Made by a program: the position numbers and the translations under genes | Source: Amanita rubescens | Taxonomy: Eukaryota > Basidiomycota > Agaricomycetes > Agaricales > Amanitaceae | Assembly: GCA_015039365.1 (NCBI GenBank) | Contig: WION01000062.1 | Coordinates: 124,001 to 188,000, forward strand | Length of the DNA: 64,000 nucleotides | Direction of reading: 5' to 3' | Notes under the pieces: generated by a model | The model's database searches: none | What the model saw: the letters and a program-made list of their open reading frames with translations, nothing else | Told to the model about the DNA's origin: nothing | Shown here: positions 10,101 to 18,900 of the stretch, piece after piece | Position numbering within the stretch: the first letter of the stretch is position 1 | How the letters are laid out: each line of letters begins with the position of its first letter

Positions 10101-10627
10101 GGAGGTGAAAACTTGAGAAGCACAGGAAAGACGGTGGTGGCCTTACGACGTGGCGAACGACTTTTAAATGGAGCCATGTGCGGACTGAATTCAATTTCAA
10201 GCGGCATGCCTGAAACCAAACAAGCTCAACTTCAGGTAATAATGACGTTAAGGTTGGTAGATTTTACGTACGATTTTATGCAAATTTCGTCTGTCCAGCT
10301 CACCGTCGCGCTCGCTGCCTACGCCTGCGTTCCAGTATACTTGAGCAAAAGGTGGGTGGAGGAACAGTGGCTTTGTCACGGTGTCAGACTGGATTATATT
10401 GAACGACCGCTCCCTGCCTTTTTGCCGTCGGACAGCCACGGACAGCCACCACCATACAGTAGTACTATGTCACTCACACAACAACTTGCGCTAGGAAAAC
10501 AAGGTACACGGACGCGACATCAAAATTGATATTTTAAGCAAACGACATATTGCGAATGCTAACCAGCAGTAATAGACGAATCCGATGACATATTTTGTTA
10601 TTGTGGAGGCCCTACTACAGGTCACTG
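10101..10627. other. SSP1 promoter and SSP2 downstream region
   Basis: The first 100 bases upstream of SSP1 (GAACGACTTTTAAATGG, then a GGCATGC block) resemble the SSP2 upstream region (GAACGACTTTATACC, then GGCATGC), so the promoters were duplicated with the genes. An open plus-strand frame (10113-10529) lies across the promoter and is not supported. Confidence 0.5.
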
Positions 10628-11321
10628 TTAAACTGGGATTACATTAAAACAAATTTCATTTTGGTTGACATCATGGCCAGATACTGCGATAATCTGTGAG
10701 AACTTGTGAGAACCTTTCTTTCTTTCTTTTAAAAGAGAGCATACATTGGTTTGGTAGGGAACACCCGCCCAGTAGGCATCTCGACCATCGACATAAGTAA
10801 CCCTGTATCACCAAATGTGTTAGGTGTTTAGCCGGAACTGAATGCGCGAAGACTAACAAATAAGTGCCAGGTTGTTGCAATATGAATTTCCACGTGTATG
10901 GCGTCGTGTTCCAGATGAGCTCTGGACCCTACGCAGGTCACGTCAATATCGGCAAAGGAACGTGGAAATAGGATTAATAAGGCTCACATTGACGGACGCG
11001 ATGTAAAGTCCGGACTTCCCTCGCACCGTGGAAAAGGTGACTGGGGCGTCTCTAGGCGAGGGATCAATAGCAAGGAGCTGCCACCCCAGATATTCAGCCA
11101 GTTTGCAAAATTAGAGTGATGGGACCTCCTACCATATCGCCGAGGGTGAAGGGGATGGTGGTGACACTGTCGCCCGCTTGTTCAGTGCCATTGCTGGAGA
11201 TGAACATGCCGGTTCTGACGCTGGAGATGCGAAATGGCGAAGCCACATTAGGAACGGCAGAGACGAGAGCGAATACAGAGGCAAGGATTAAGAATACGGA
11301 TGAAAAGTTGAACTTGACCAT
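10628..11321 (-). CDS. SSP2: small secreted protein, tandem copy 2
   Basis: Five exons (11133-11321, 10988-11077, 10858-10928, 10745-10802, 10628-10693) give 157 residues. It has a signal peptide (M-V-K-F-N-F, hydrophobic core, V-S-A), then F-R-I-S-S-V-R-T-G, S-T-V-R-G-K-S-G-L-Y-I-A and W-N-T-T-P-Y-T-W-K-F-I-L-Q-Q-P-G-T-Y, then V-D-G-R-D-A-Y-W. All four intron positions are shared with SSP1. One potential N-glycosylation site (N-G-T) is seen near the N-terminus. The function is unknown; a secreted beta-rich protein with a possible trefoil fold is a guess. The spliced frame is fully open. Confidence 0.77.
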
Positions 11322-11372
11322 GGTGATAAAAATGACTTTCGTCGTGGTTGAAGGGAGGCGAGTGTCGAACGA

Positions 11373-11380
11373 CTTTATAC
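11373..11380 (-). promoter_or_regulatory. TATA-like box of SSP2
   Basis: On the minus strand the sequence reads GTATAAAG, about 52 bases before the SSP2 start codon, a spacing similar to that of the other TATA boxes in this window. Confidence 0.5.
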
Positions 11381-11690
11381 CTATGGCCGTGACATAAATT
11401 GATCCACGAAGTCAGGGTTGAGATTGAAAGGATGAATGTCAGGTGGCATGCTTGGAGCCGAACAAGTGCAAGTAATGGCGCTAGTGTTCAGGGTTTTACG
11501 ACATATGTAGTCGCTGTCGTGCTGAAGTGAAAGAAAAGAGGTTATTCCACGTTTAGTATAAACTCCACGAGGCAGTGTACTTACAGTGAATGCTGCCCAC
11601 GTAAACCTACGGCTCCTTCCAATGCCCTCCCATAATACGATCTCTGGACACATTGCCTGAGTGATAGGCAACCCAATAGTCTATCCCCTC
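11381..11690 (-). other. Unassigned minus-strand frame with one intron-like gap
   Basis: A frame of about 96 codons carries an intron-like stretch (GTAAGT near 11580 to TTCAG near 11521) joining A-A-F-T to H-D-S-D-Y-I-C. No signal peptide or known motif is seen. It could be the remains of a gene or chance. Confidence 0.25.
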
Positions 11691-12191
11691 TCGTGCGAGA
11701 AAGACTTCCTTCTGAGCCCCTCATCAATAGTCTGAACTGAGAACACCGATATACGTCAGTAACGAATGGGAAAAAAAGATAAAGTTACACGCACCCTTTT
11801 GCTCGCACATTCAACGCCACGCCTGGTCCCATATATCCTGCTTTGTCTTCGACTCGTTGTTGTGCTCGCCGCTATCTCGTATAATCCGAGTCATAAGAAG
11901 GATCTTGTACCGAACTAGGGGCAACATACCCGTCGAAATGGATAACTCCTGGCCCGAAACGCTGGGGGTTGGCAAAGCGAGCTGTGAGGGTGGGCGGGCA
12001 CCGAGCAGGTCAGCCTTTCGACTTTCGACAGCGCGTCGGACTAAGAAGGAGGGAAGACATCTGAAGGGCAGCTTAGAGTCTTCCTTAGTTCGGACCTGAG
12101 AGAGGAGTGGCTGGTGGGGCGCAAAAAGGTCCGGAGGCTGCTGTAAAGCAACCGAGCATGAGAGCGAGAGGCTGGAGTCGGTCACGTCGGG
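11691..12191. other. Low-information stretch with one dispersed repeat
   Basis: No gene is supported. It contains GATCTTGTACCGAACTAGGGGCAAC-like sequence at about 11900-11940, which recurs near 12668. Confidence 0.4.
11898..11942. repeat. Short dispersed repeat, copy 1
   Basis: GATCTTGTACCGAACTA, then GGGCAAC and ATACCCGTCG-AATGGATA, recur at 12668-12740, where an extra stretch of about 23 bases splits the second half. The origin is unknown; it may be a relic of a gene fragment. Confidence 0.6.
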
Positions 12192-12300
12192 TCTTGACGT
12201 CTCAAAGGTATATTTTTGTCCAACTCGCGTGCTCGGATACCGCACTGCTTGTACTCACGGTAACTCACCAAATGGGGCCTTCGAAAATGTCAACGTAAAT
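12192..12300 (-). pseudogene. Second aldehyde dehydrogenase relic
   Basis: On the plus strand TCCAACTCGCGTGC, then CTGCTTGTA and CACCAAATGG, track the complement of the ALDH-A exon that encodes [15 protein letters not shown] at 28035-28100. Small insertions break the frame. It is the same gene end as the relic at 8651, in the same orientation relative to the F-box gene before it. Confidence 0.5.
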
Positions 12301-12354
12301 CTTGCGAGTGCTATCATGGTTGTATCCGGAAAGGAGTCAGTTTCACCAGTTCGC

Positions 12355-12480
12355 CTTGTCACCTGTGAAGTCCAAGCGGTTCACAACATCATGAAGGCGC
12401 TGACCAGCGTTGAGAAGCTCTGCATCAGGGAATCGTCTATTGGTCCAAAATGCGCCCCTCGCCTTGTACGGGACTGGTTG
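12355..12480 (+). pseudogene. F-box gene fragment
   Basis: The sequence reads C-E-V-Q-A-V-H-N-I-M-K-A-L-T-S-V-E-K-L-C-I, followed by A-P-R-L-V-R-D. It corresponds to FB1 at 1381-1492 and FB2 at 3541-3650. Nothing of the F-box or C-terminus remains nearby, so this is an isolated duplicated fragment. Confidence 0.75.
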
Positions 12481-12667
12481 AAGCCGACCGTCCGTAAACC
12501 GTGGGCATAAGAATGGAGGGCTTAGGTCCGTCTGCCTCCAGGCTATTTACATATTCATGTTCAATTTCTCACATTCTTCTCTCACGCACGGTCTATCATG
12601 GGGCCGCTCGGGGTAGTCTCGGGATAGGTCTCGTTCTACGCCCAGGCCTGCGTTTGCTGTGGGTGGT

Positions 12668-12745
12668 GCTGGGTACGATCTTGTACCGAACTAAGGGCAA
12701 CTTAGAATTTAGAAAGTGGGGTATACCCGTCGGAATGGATAGGAA
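12668..12745. repeat. Short dispersed repeat, copy 2
   Basis: Second copy of the repeat at 11898-11942: GATCTTGTACCGAACTAAGGGCAAC, then after about 23 bases ATACCCGTCGGAATGGATA. Confidence 0.6.
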
Positions 12746-12789
12746 ACTGAGACCTTGTACCACCTCACGGTCCCAATGGTGTTCTCTGA

Positions 12790-14750
12790 TATTTTCATCA
12801 CAATAGGTTCGTTATCAGTGATGGACGTTGCCAAACGGCCGGGGTCTGCCGTGTCACCTGATGCGCAAAAAGTGTAGGTCGCTGGTCGATAGCATTCGAA
12901 TGTCGCGCCTAATTTTTACCACCCGAGGCGACCAAAATCACCCAGTCAAAATGAGCGTCGCATCAAGAGCGCCTATCGAAATTCTATGCGAAATATTTCT
13001 CCTCCTCTGTGATAAACCAATCGCTCTCCACGATTTGACGAACAGTGCACATGCTGACGAATTTCCATGGGCCGTAGGACAAATTTGCAGTCATTGGAGA
13101 TCAGCATTTTTGTCCTGCCCGACTTTGTGGGCCTCTCTTTCTCTCAACCCCAAATCCAAGGAACCTCTTAGTGTTCCTTACATCGCCGAAATGAACCGAC
13201 GTACGGCGTTTTACCTCAAACGCTCCAGGCAGCACCCTCTCATCATATTCGTTCACGCGTCAACCCCAAGTTTTTCTACGATAGGGACAATGTTATTGTC
13301 ATGCTCAAATCGTTGGAAAAAGGCGGATCTGCGGATAGGGACGGGGTCGGTGTTGAATGGTCTTGGCGAACGCAGAGGGGAGATGCAGATTCTCGAGTCA
13401 CTGAAGGTCACCGTGCCTGAATTTATCGCCGAGAACGACCTCATGGGGTTTGAAATCGCGCCGCACCTTGCCGAATTAGAATTGGCACACTGGGCGGAGA
13501 TAAAAGATTGGACGCTGAGAAAATGGATTTTCCCCTGGACACAGCTATCCAAGCTCAGGTTAGAAATCGGCTGTCTGAAATTCACTCTCAGAAAAACATT
13601 CCGGACATTTTTACTCCAGATCCAGAATGTTGAGGAGCTACAACTCTTCATAAACTTCGCCGAAGACGAGTTTGATGATTTAAATTGTCCATCTGTACAT
13701 TTTCCACGTCTCAAACTCCTTGAAATCTCGCTCGTCTCTCCCAGAGTATTTTCGTGGTTCGAAGCACCATTACTGGAGCATCTCTTCTTGCACGACAGTC
13801 GTGAAGACGAGTACCATGGCGAAGAACTATCATCCTTTGTTCAGCGCTCTTCCTGTTGTGTCCGTCGCTTGACAATTCAATTCTGTGAAGTTGAAATAGT
13901 TCGCGACATCATCAAGGTATTGACTGAGGTCGAAGAATTTTGCGTTAAGGAAATGTTCGAGGAGTTCCCGGGAGACTTCGTTAATTTTGTACAGGACATG
14001 ATACATTCACGCGACATACACCTGCCCAACTTGCGGGTGGTTCAAGTGCCGTGTTGCCCTGGACAATTTATGGAATTAATACTAGAGGCACCATTTCTCG
14101 ACAGAGAATCTGGATCGGCGGGCCCCAACTTTGCGCCACTCGAAAAATTAATAGTCACCGTGGATAGGGCTAACTGCAACCAGTGCGGCCGGTGCGGTGT
14201 CCCCGATAAGGAATCAAGAGCCATTGAACATGCATTGAAAGATATGTGCCAATGGCCATCTTTCTCTGTCATTCGTCTTACAAACTATGATCGAGGGAAT
14301 CTCATCTTGACTCTCCACGCTTTGGCGGCCACCACTGTGGTCGATCTCGCTATCCACTATCTATGGGATCCAGAGGAGTTCGATTACTACTCAGATAATA
14401 GCTACAGACACTATAACATTTTAGAAAATAAGCGCCTGGCAGTAAATACCTGATTTGTTAACTACATTGTCAATAGTTTGTAGGTTATCGGCCAAAGAAA
14501 TGAAACTCGCTACGTATACGTCATTGTTTAGCCGTGCCTCGTATACTCAGCACACTGAAAACTTTCGATTGAGTCCGAGTGGGTGCATGGAAGAATAGGG
14601 AAGCGACGCACAATTTATCGTACGGAGTTCACCTTTTCTTTAGCCGAAGTGTACACGTATTACAACAACTTCTTATCAGCGTTCAACATTTATCTTTCAG
14701 GTCCAGTTATATATCAAATGACGATCATCAGTGATACTTATACAAAAATC
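12790..14750. repeat. FB4 copy of a duplicated block of about 1.9 kb
   Basis: Counterpart of 6650-8600. It includes promoter-proximal sequence, FB4 and about 300 bases of 3' flank. The edges are approximate. Confidence 0.8.
12951..14453 (+). CDS. FB4: F-box-like / leucine-rich protein
   Basis: Single exon of 500 residues from the ATG at 12951 (M-S-V-A-S-R-A-P-I-E-I-L-C-E-I-F). In-frame ATGs upstream (12900, 12828) are possible, and part of the upstream peptide is shared with FB3. F-box region: E-F-P-W-A-V-G-Q-I-C-S-H-W-R and P-T-L-W-A-S-L. Leucine-rich units follow, with H-L-A-E-L-E-L, V-F-S-W-F-E-A-P-L-L-E-H-L and L-P-N-L-R-V-V-Q-V-P-C-C, and a Cys-rich pocket N-Q-C-G-R-C-G. It ends in E-N-K-R-L-A-V-N-T. 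It is the nearest paralogue of FB3; differences are spread through the leucine-rich part. Inferred ubiquitin-ligase receptor. Confidence 0.87.
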   Translation: MSVASRAPIEILCEIFLLLCDKPIALHDLTNSAHADEFPWAVGQICSHWRSAFLSCPTLWASLSLNPKSKEPLSVPYIAEMNRRTAFYLKRSRQHPLIIFVHASTPSFSTIGTMLLSCSNRWKKADLRIGTGSVLNGLGERRGEMQILESLKVTVPEFIAENDLMGFEIAPHLAELELAHWAEIKDWTLRKWIFPWTQLSKLRLEIGCLKFTLRKTFRTFLLQIQNVEELQLFINFAEDEFDDLNCPSVHFPRLKLLEISLVSPRVFSWFEAPLLEHLFLHDSREDEYHGEELSSFVQRSSCCVRRLTIQFCEVEIVRDIIKVLTEVEEFCVKEMFEEFPGDFVNFVQDMIHSRDIHLPNLRVVQVPCCPGQFMELILEAPFLDRESGSAGPNFAPLEKLIVTVDRANCNQCGRCGVPDKESRAIEHALKDMCQWPSFSVIRLTNYDRGNLILTLHALAATTVVDLAIHYLWDPEEFDYYSDNSYRHYNILENKRLAVNT

Positions 14751-15143
14751 GAGAACAGACTTGCAATGGTGACGTGCAGCGTGCTTTGAATCTTGCGGTC
14801 CTCAGCTTTTTGCTATGGGTCGTAACTGAGCGTGAGCGCCAGACGCCGTTCGAATAGACCGGGGACTCGGAAAGGCAGCACTGTGACTATGTGGTTCTTC
14901 AGTTGATCTATCCGTTAGCTTTGGACCGCAGGAGGCATAACGATCAGGGCGCACGGAACGAAAGTCAATTGACAATTATCGCTCATAACATTTGGTGCCC
15001 AAAGTTTGGCGGCTGTGCGGAATTCAGGGCGGCGGCGAGTGACAACTCCAAATAAGGGTGTGTCACACTCTGTCACTACTGTTTCATCTTACGGATGACT
15101 CGGATGAGTTGGCAGGCGACGCGACTTCCCAACCTATCTGCCA
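14454..15143. other. FB4-FB5 intergenic region
   Basis: The first 300 bases are the FB4 3' flank shared with FB3. From about 14750 to 15143 no gene or repeat was recognised. The FB5 promoter should lie here. Confidence 0.5.
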
Positions 15144-16685
15144 ATGAACATCGGAATCAGAGTACCCACCGAAATTCTATGTGAAATCTTTCTCTTCCTC
15201 TGCGATAAACCTATCGCTCTTCACGAATTGAAGAACCGATCGCGCTTTGACGAATTTCCGTGGGCTGTAGGACGAGTTTGCAGGCGCTGGAGATCAGTAT
15301 TCTTGTCATACCCGGCGCTATGGTCCACTCTTTCCATTGAGGACCCTAGGCTTAAGTCCATGAAGCGCACCTCCAGTGTTGCTTACATCGCTGAAATAAA
15401 CCGACGTACGGCCATATACCTCAGACGCTCTGGGCGGCATCCTCTCACCGTAATCGTTCGCCTTTCGAGTCTAGCTTCATATGGCGTGACGGCTGTATGG
15501 AGCATGTTATTGCTGCGCTCGGATCAGTGGAAAAAGGCAGATCTGTGGATATCAAATGCGTACATGTTATCTGGTCTTATCAGACGCAGGGGGAAGATGT
15601 CGATTCTTCAGTCCCTGAAAGTCACTGTGGTGGATTTCGGAGGTCGTAAGGACATCGGCGCCTTTGATATCGCGCCTCACCTTACCGAACTAGAACTGGT
15701 CCATCGAGAAGGGATGAAAGGCGGAAGATGGGCGTTCCCCTGGGCACAGTTGACGAAGCTCAAGATCCAAGTCCCCTATCTGAATTTTACTCACAGCCCC
15801 GCACTCCGAACATTTCTATTACAGTTCCAGAATCTCGAAGAGCTACGATTGCTCGTAGACGAGGTCAAAGAAGAGTTTGGCATTTTCAAGTGTCTATCTG
15901 TACGTTTTCCACGTCTCCGACTCCTTGAAATATCGGTCGTCTTCCCCGGAGTGTTTTCATGGTTCGAAACACCCGTACTGGAACATCTCATAGTGCACGA
16001 CTGTTTTGATTTCGACCGGTATGCACGGGGAGACTATAAGGAAGAACTATCATCCTTCCTCCACCGTTCTTCCTGTCATATTCGTTACTTGACACTTGAT
16101 TCCTGTGACATTGAAGTAGCTGAAGACATCATGGAATCGCTGGCCAGTGTCGAGGAACTCTGCATCATAGAGGCACCTGAAGCAGGACTAGACATACTTC
16201 TAACTTCCATTATATGGGGTGTTACGTCAGACAGCGTAGTATGCCTCCCTAACTTGCGGGTATTGCGGGTGCCATGTTGTCTTGGACAGTTTGGGTGTGC
16301 TATAGAGAATGCATCTCTCCTATTCGAAGCGCGGAACAAAGAATCGGGATCTAGTAGCACCAGCACGGTGCCACTCGAAAAAGTAGCGGTCACGGTAGAT
16401 TGGCAACATTGCTGGGGCTCAGGCTGTGATGTCATTGACAAGACATCAACAAGCGAGATTGACCGTGTATTGGATATTATGTGCTCTTGGCCATCTTTTT
16501 CTATAATTCATCTTAACAATGACCGGAGGAACCTCGCGTTGACTGTTCATGTTTTGGTAGCTGGCGCTCTGGTCGATCTTACGATCTGCTATCCCAGGAA
16601 TCCCGAAATGTACCAGTACTACTCTCGGGAAAGCCGCAGACATTATAGCACTCTAGAAAGAAAACGACTGGCAGTAAATAGCTGA
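15144..16685 (+). CDS. FB5: F-box-like / leucine-rich protein
   Basis: Single exon of 513 residues starting M-N-I-G-I-R-V-P-T-E-I-L-C-E-I-F, which aligns with the starts chosen for FB1 and FB2. It has an F-box-like domain (F-P-W-A-V-G-R-V-C-R-R-W-R, P-A-L-W-S-T-L) and then leucine-rich units, including V-F-S-W-F-E-T-P-V-L-E-H-L, S-S-F-L-H-R-S-S-C-H-I-R and L-P-N-L-R-V-L-R-V-P-C-C. The tail E-S-R-R-H-Y-S-T-L-E-R-K-R-L-A-V-N-S combines features of the FB2 and FB3 tails, so it may be close to the ancestral form. The role is inferred from the domain. Confidence 0.87.
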   Translation: MNIGIRVPTEILCEIFLFLCDKPIALHELKNRSRFDEFPWAVGRVCRRWRSVFLSYPALWSTLSIEDPRLKSMKRTSSVAYIAEINRRTAIYLRRSGRHPLTVIVRLSSLASYGVTAVWSMLLLRSDQWKKADLWISNAYMLSGLIRRRGKMSILQSLKVTVVDFGGRKDIGAFDIAPHLTELELVHREGMKGGRWAFPWAQLTKLKIQVPYLNFTHSPALRTFLLQFQNLEELRLLVDEVKEEFGIFKCLSVRFPRLRLLEISVVFPGVFSWFETPVLEHLIVHDCFDFDRYARGDYKEELSSFLHRSSCHIRYLTLDSCDIEVAEDIMESLASVEELCIIEAPEAGLDILLTSIIWGVTSDSVVCLPNLRVLRVPCCLGQFGCAIENASLLFEARNKESGSSSTSTVPLEKVAVTVDWQHCWGSGCDVIDKTSTSEIDRVLDIMCSWPSFSIIHLNNDRRNLALTVHVLVAGALVDLTICYPRNPEMYQYYSRESRRHYSTLERKRLAVNS

Positions 16686-16690
16686 ATTTA

Positions 16691-16920
16691 GCCAGCTTTC
16701 ATATTAATCGCCGAGTTCCGCAAAGATGGCGAAGGAATTGTCGTAACGAAGGTCGAAGCTGGAAAAGTTTTCCGTTTGCTGTCCGGACCAGCAAAGGCAT
16801 ACGAAATACAAGACAGCCCGTTTGACTACCTTTCTAGATCCTACAACTTGTTATAACGGGGAAGCGCCAGAACGCAGATTGAAGAAGTCAAGGCGTTCTT
16901 AACAGAATATCGGGTCGATT
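16691..16920 (+). pseudogene. Unidentified gene fragment
   Basis: The frame after FB5 reads A-E-F-R-K-D-G-E-G-I-V-V-T-K-V-E-A-G, then F-R-L-L-S-G-P and D-Y-L-S-R-S-Y-N-L, a stop, and Q-I-E-E-V-K-A-F-L-T-E-Y. It looks like former coding sequence because of its composition, but I cannot name the family. Confidence 0.3.
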
Positions 16921-16959
16921 CCAACTTGTATCTCAAAACTACTCATCAGAACTCCAGTC

Positions 16960-18060
16960 CGCTCGGACCATTCCTGAAGCGACGCGCCCGCCGGTATTCA
17001 CGACGCTCGACTATGTTCACATTCTCTCCGCCGCGACGCTTCTCCAGTCCACTACGCTCTCCACCGCTCGCTTCGCCCAGGACCAAAAATTATCACCCCG
17101 CTGCCAAATTAATCCGTCATCGCCAACGACACGAGGAACAAGACAACCTCGACGCCGGGATCGCCCTCCTTGTCCGTCCTGCCACAACTCTTGTTGTCCT
17201 CTACTCTACCGGACGGTCCTAGCATCACAGGCTTATCCGCTACTCCTCCCGTTTCTCCGAGCCCACCAAGCACGCATACCGGCCCGTTTCTGTCCACTAA
17301 GGACTCCTTGTCGGTACCCATACTCTCCGTCAACTTTCGCCGCTTTGTTAGCTGCGTCGGCCGCTACAAGACCGAATCGAAGAGATCGTACGTGGTTATC
17401 TGCCTATGCCTTCTTTTGTGAGTTCAATCCTTCTCTGCGGGCTAAGCTGAGATTGACGTCCTCGACCAGGTGATGTTCCTCAACTACTGTTGTGTCTACC
17501 ACACATAGAAGTTCTCATCACGATTATGATCCTCACGGGCACATCATCTGTCGTCCCCGAGCAACCTCCACCAACGGAAGGATCAATCCCATGGAAAGCC
17601 AACATCCAAGGAATCCAGAAACCACATTGTACGTCACCTCGTCTTTCCTCCTCATCCGCCCTACCCTAACCTTACATACTAGCTCCGACGTTATGGATTT
17701 CGTAAAACCCTACTCCGTCTAACCACAGACCACCTCTACCCATCCTCCACCTCTAGCAACTCCCTACTATCCTCTTCCATCCCCTCCCCCGACTCTACTA
17801 CCTCCACCACTGACACCTCTGCCCAACCTCAACCTCGTACCAAAAACACAAAAAAACCTCCTGCCAACTCTCTTCCCATATACTCATGACCCTTGTCAGC
17901 GTCACGTTACCCCCACTAGCCTACATCGTTTCTTTACCGATATTCCCGCTCAGGTTGGTTATCTTTTAGCGGGAGCAGCGCCGATTATCGGGTTACCCTT
18001 GGGGCTTTCCCGCCGCTCTGTTTATCGGAGAGCGGATGTGGAATTCGCCGATTCCTGAAT
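16960..18060 (+). pseudogene. Relic, possibly of a peroxisomal membrane peroxin (Pex24/Pex30 type)
   Basis: Pieces in alternating frames are L-D-Y-V-H-I, Q-S-T-T-L-S-T-A-R, T-S-T-P-G-S-P-S-L-S-V-L-P-Q-L-L-L, L-S-V-P-I-L-S-V-N-F-R-R-F-V, E-G-S-I-P-W-K-A-N-I-Q-G-I-Q and a late hydrophobic run L-P-P-L-A-Y-I-V-S-L-P-I-F-P-L-R-L. The order and style resemble basidiomycete peroxin-like membrane proteins as I remember them. The frame is broken several times, and hydrophobic segments expected in the middle are missing. The assignment is tentative; that it is decayed coding sequence is more certain than its name. Confidence 0.4.
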
Positions 18061-18736
18061 CGGTTGTTAGAGTGGTGAGGTGGTGGTGGGTTTAGAGCGG
18101 AGAGGTTGGGAAATCGAGATAACTTGTCGTGGATAATGATAGGTTAACTGACGTCTCATGGCAGTCTGAAATGCGAAAAGCGGAGTTGTGGGAGAATGAA
18201 TGATGTGTGGGTGAGCATTGAGCACCATTTCCGCGAGTTTAAACTAAATCATGGGTCCAGAGTCTACGTCTATATCTTCCACACTGGAACCTTCGCTTCG
18301 TTGACTTTTTGTCTGAATTGCAACCCGAGTTAGTAGAGGATCGTGGAGTAAAAGGGGGCCATGGACGAGAAGGAGGGACAAGGATAGTCTAGAAGAGGAG
18401 GGAAGGCAAGTCAAGTACGTCCGCGTATCGTTTTCTCCGGAGTGGGTGTTTGAATGAACTCTTTGTCATAGCAGGACTCTCACCTTTCTCCTTGCCCGGA
18501 TGGGCGTTTGTCTCGACAGAAGATTGGAGAATGGACGTCGTGGCGGAGTGGGCGTTGAACGAATGTGGTGGAGGCGACGAAGGTGAGTCGATTTGATCGG
18601 TTTGGTGCTTTGATAACAAGTTTAACGTGTAGATGAATGGGTTTATACCACCCTCACCAGGATCGTCCGATACACGCTTGCCAACCATGATTCGTGATGC
18701 AGGTGGAGGACCATATGTGACGCGGCGAAGAAGATG
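18061..18736. other. Intergenic, no gene recognised
   Basis: A minus-strand open frame (18389-18808) has no recognisable motif and overlaps the direct repeat. Nothing else is seen. Confidence 0.4.
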
Positions 18737-18855
18737 GGTGAGGCGGATTTGGTTCGATCGTAGGTCCGTAAGATTGTTGTAGTGGTAGGTAATGTTTCTC
18801 GGGCTCAAGCTCTCAAGGTCGATTGCGAAATTTCAGTGGCACTAGCGTGTACAAG
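18737..18855. repeat. Direct repeat bracketing FB6, downstream copy
   Basis: GGTGAGGCGGATTTGG-TTCGATC, GTAAGATTGTTGTAGT and GATTGCGAAATTTCAGTGGC-ACTAGCGTGTACAA are shared with 20484-20582. This copy has about 30 extra bases in the middle. The two copies lie about 1.75 kb apart, immediately outside both ends of FB6. Confidence 0.9.
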
Positions 18856-18900
18856 TTAAAATCCGTTGTGAATTTACAAACGACCTTGACTCCAACTAGA

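Noticed and set aside
11078..11132. Apparent identical frameshift in SSP1 and SSP2 before the W-Q-L-L-like segment
   Set aside because: Both are explained by a normal intron (52-55 bases, GTAAGT/GTAGGA to GGCAG, with a branch-like CTGAA) that restores the frame.
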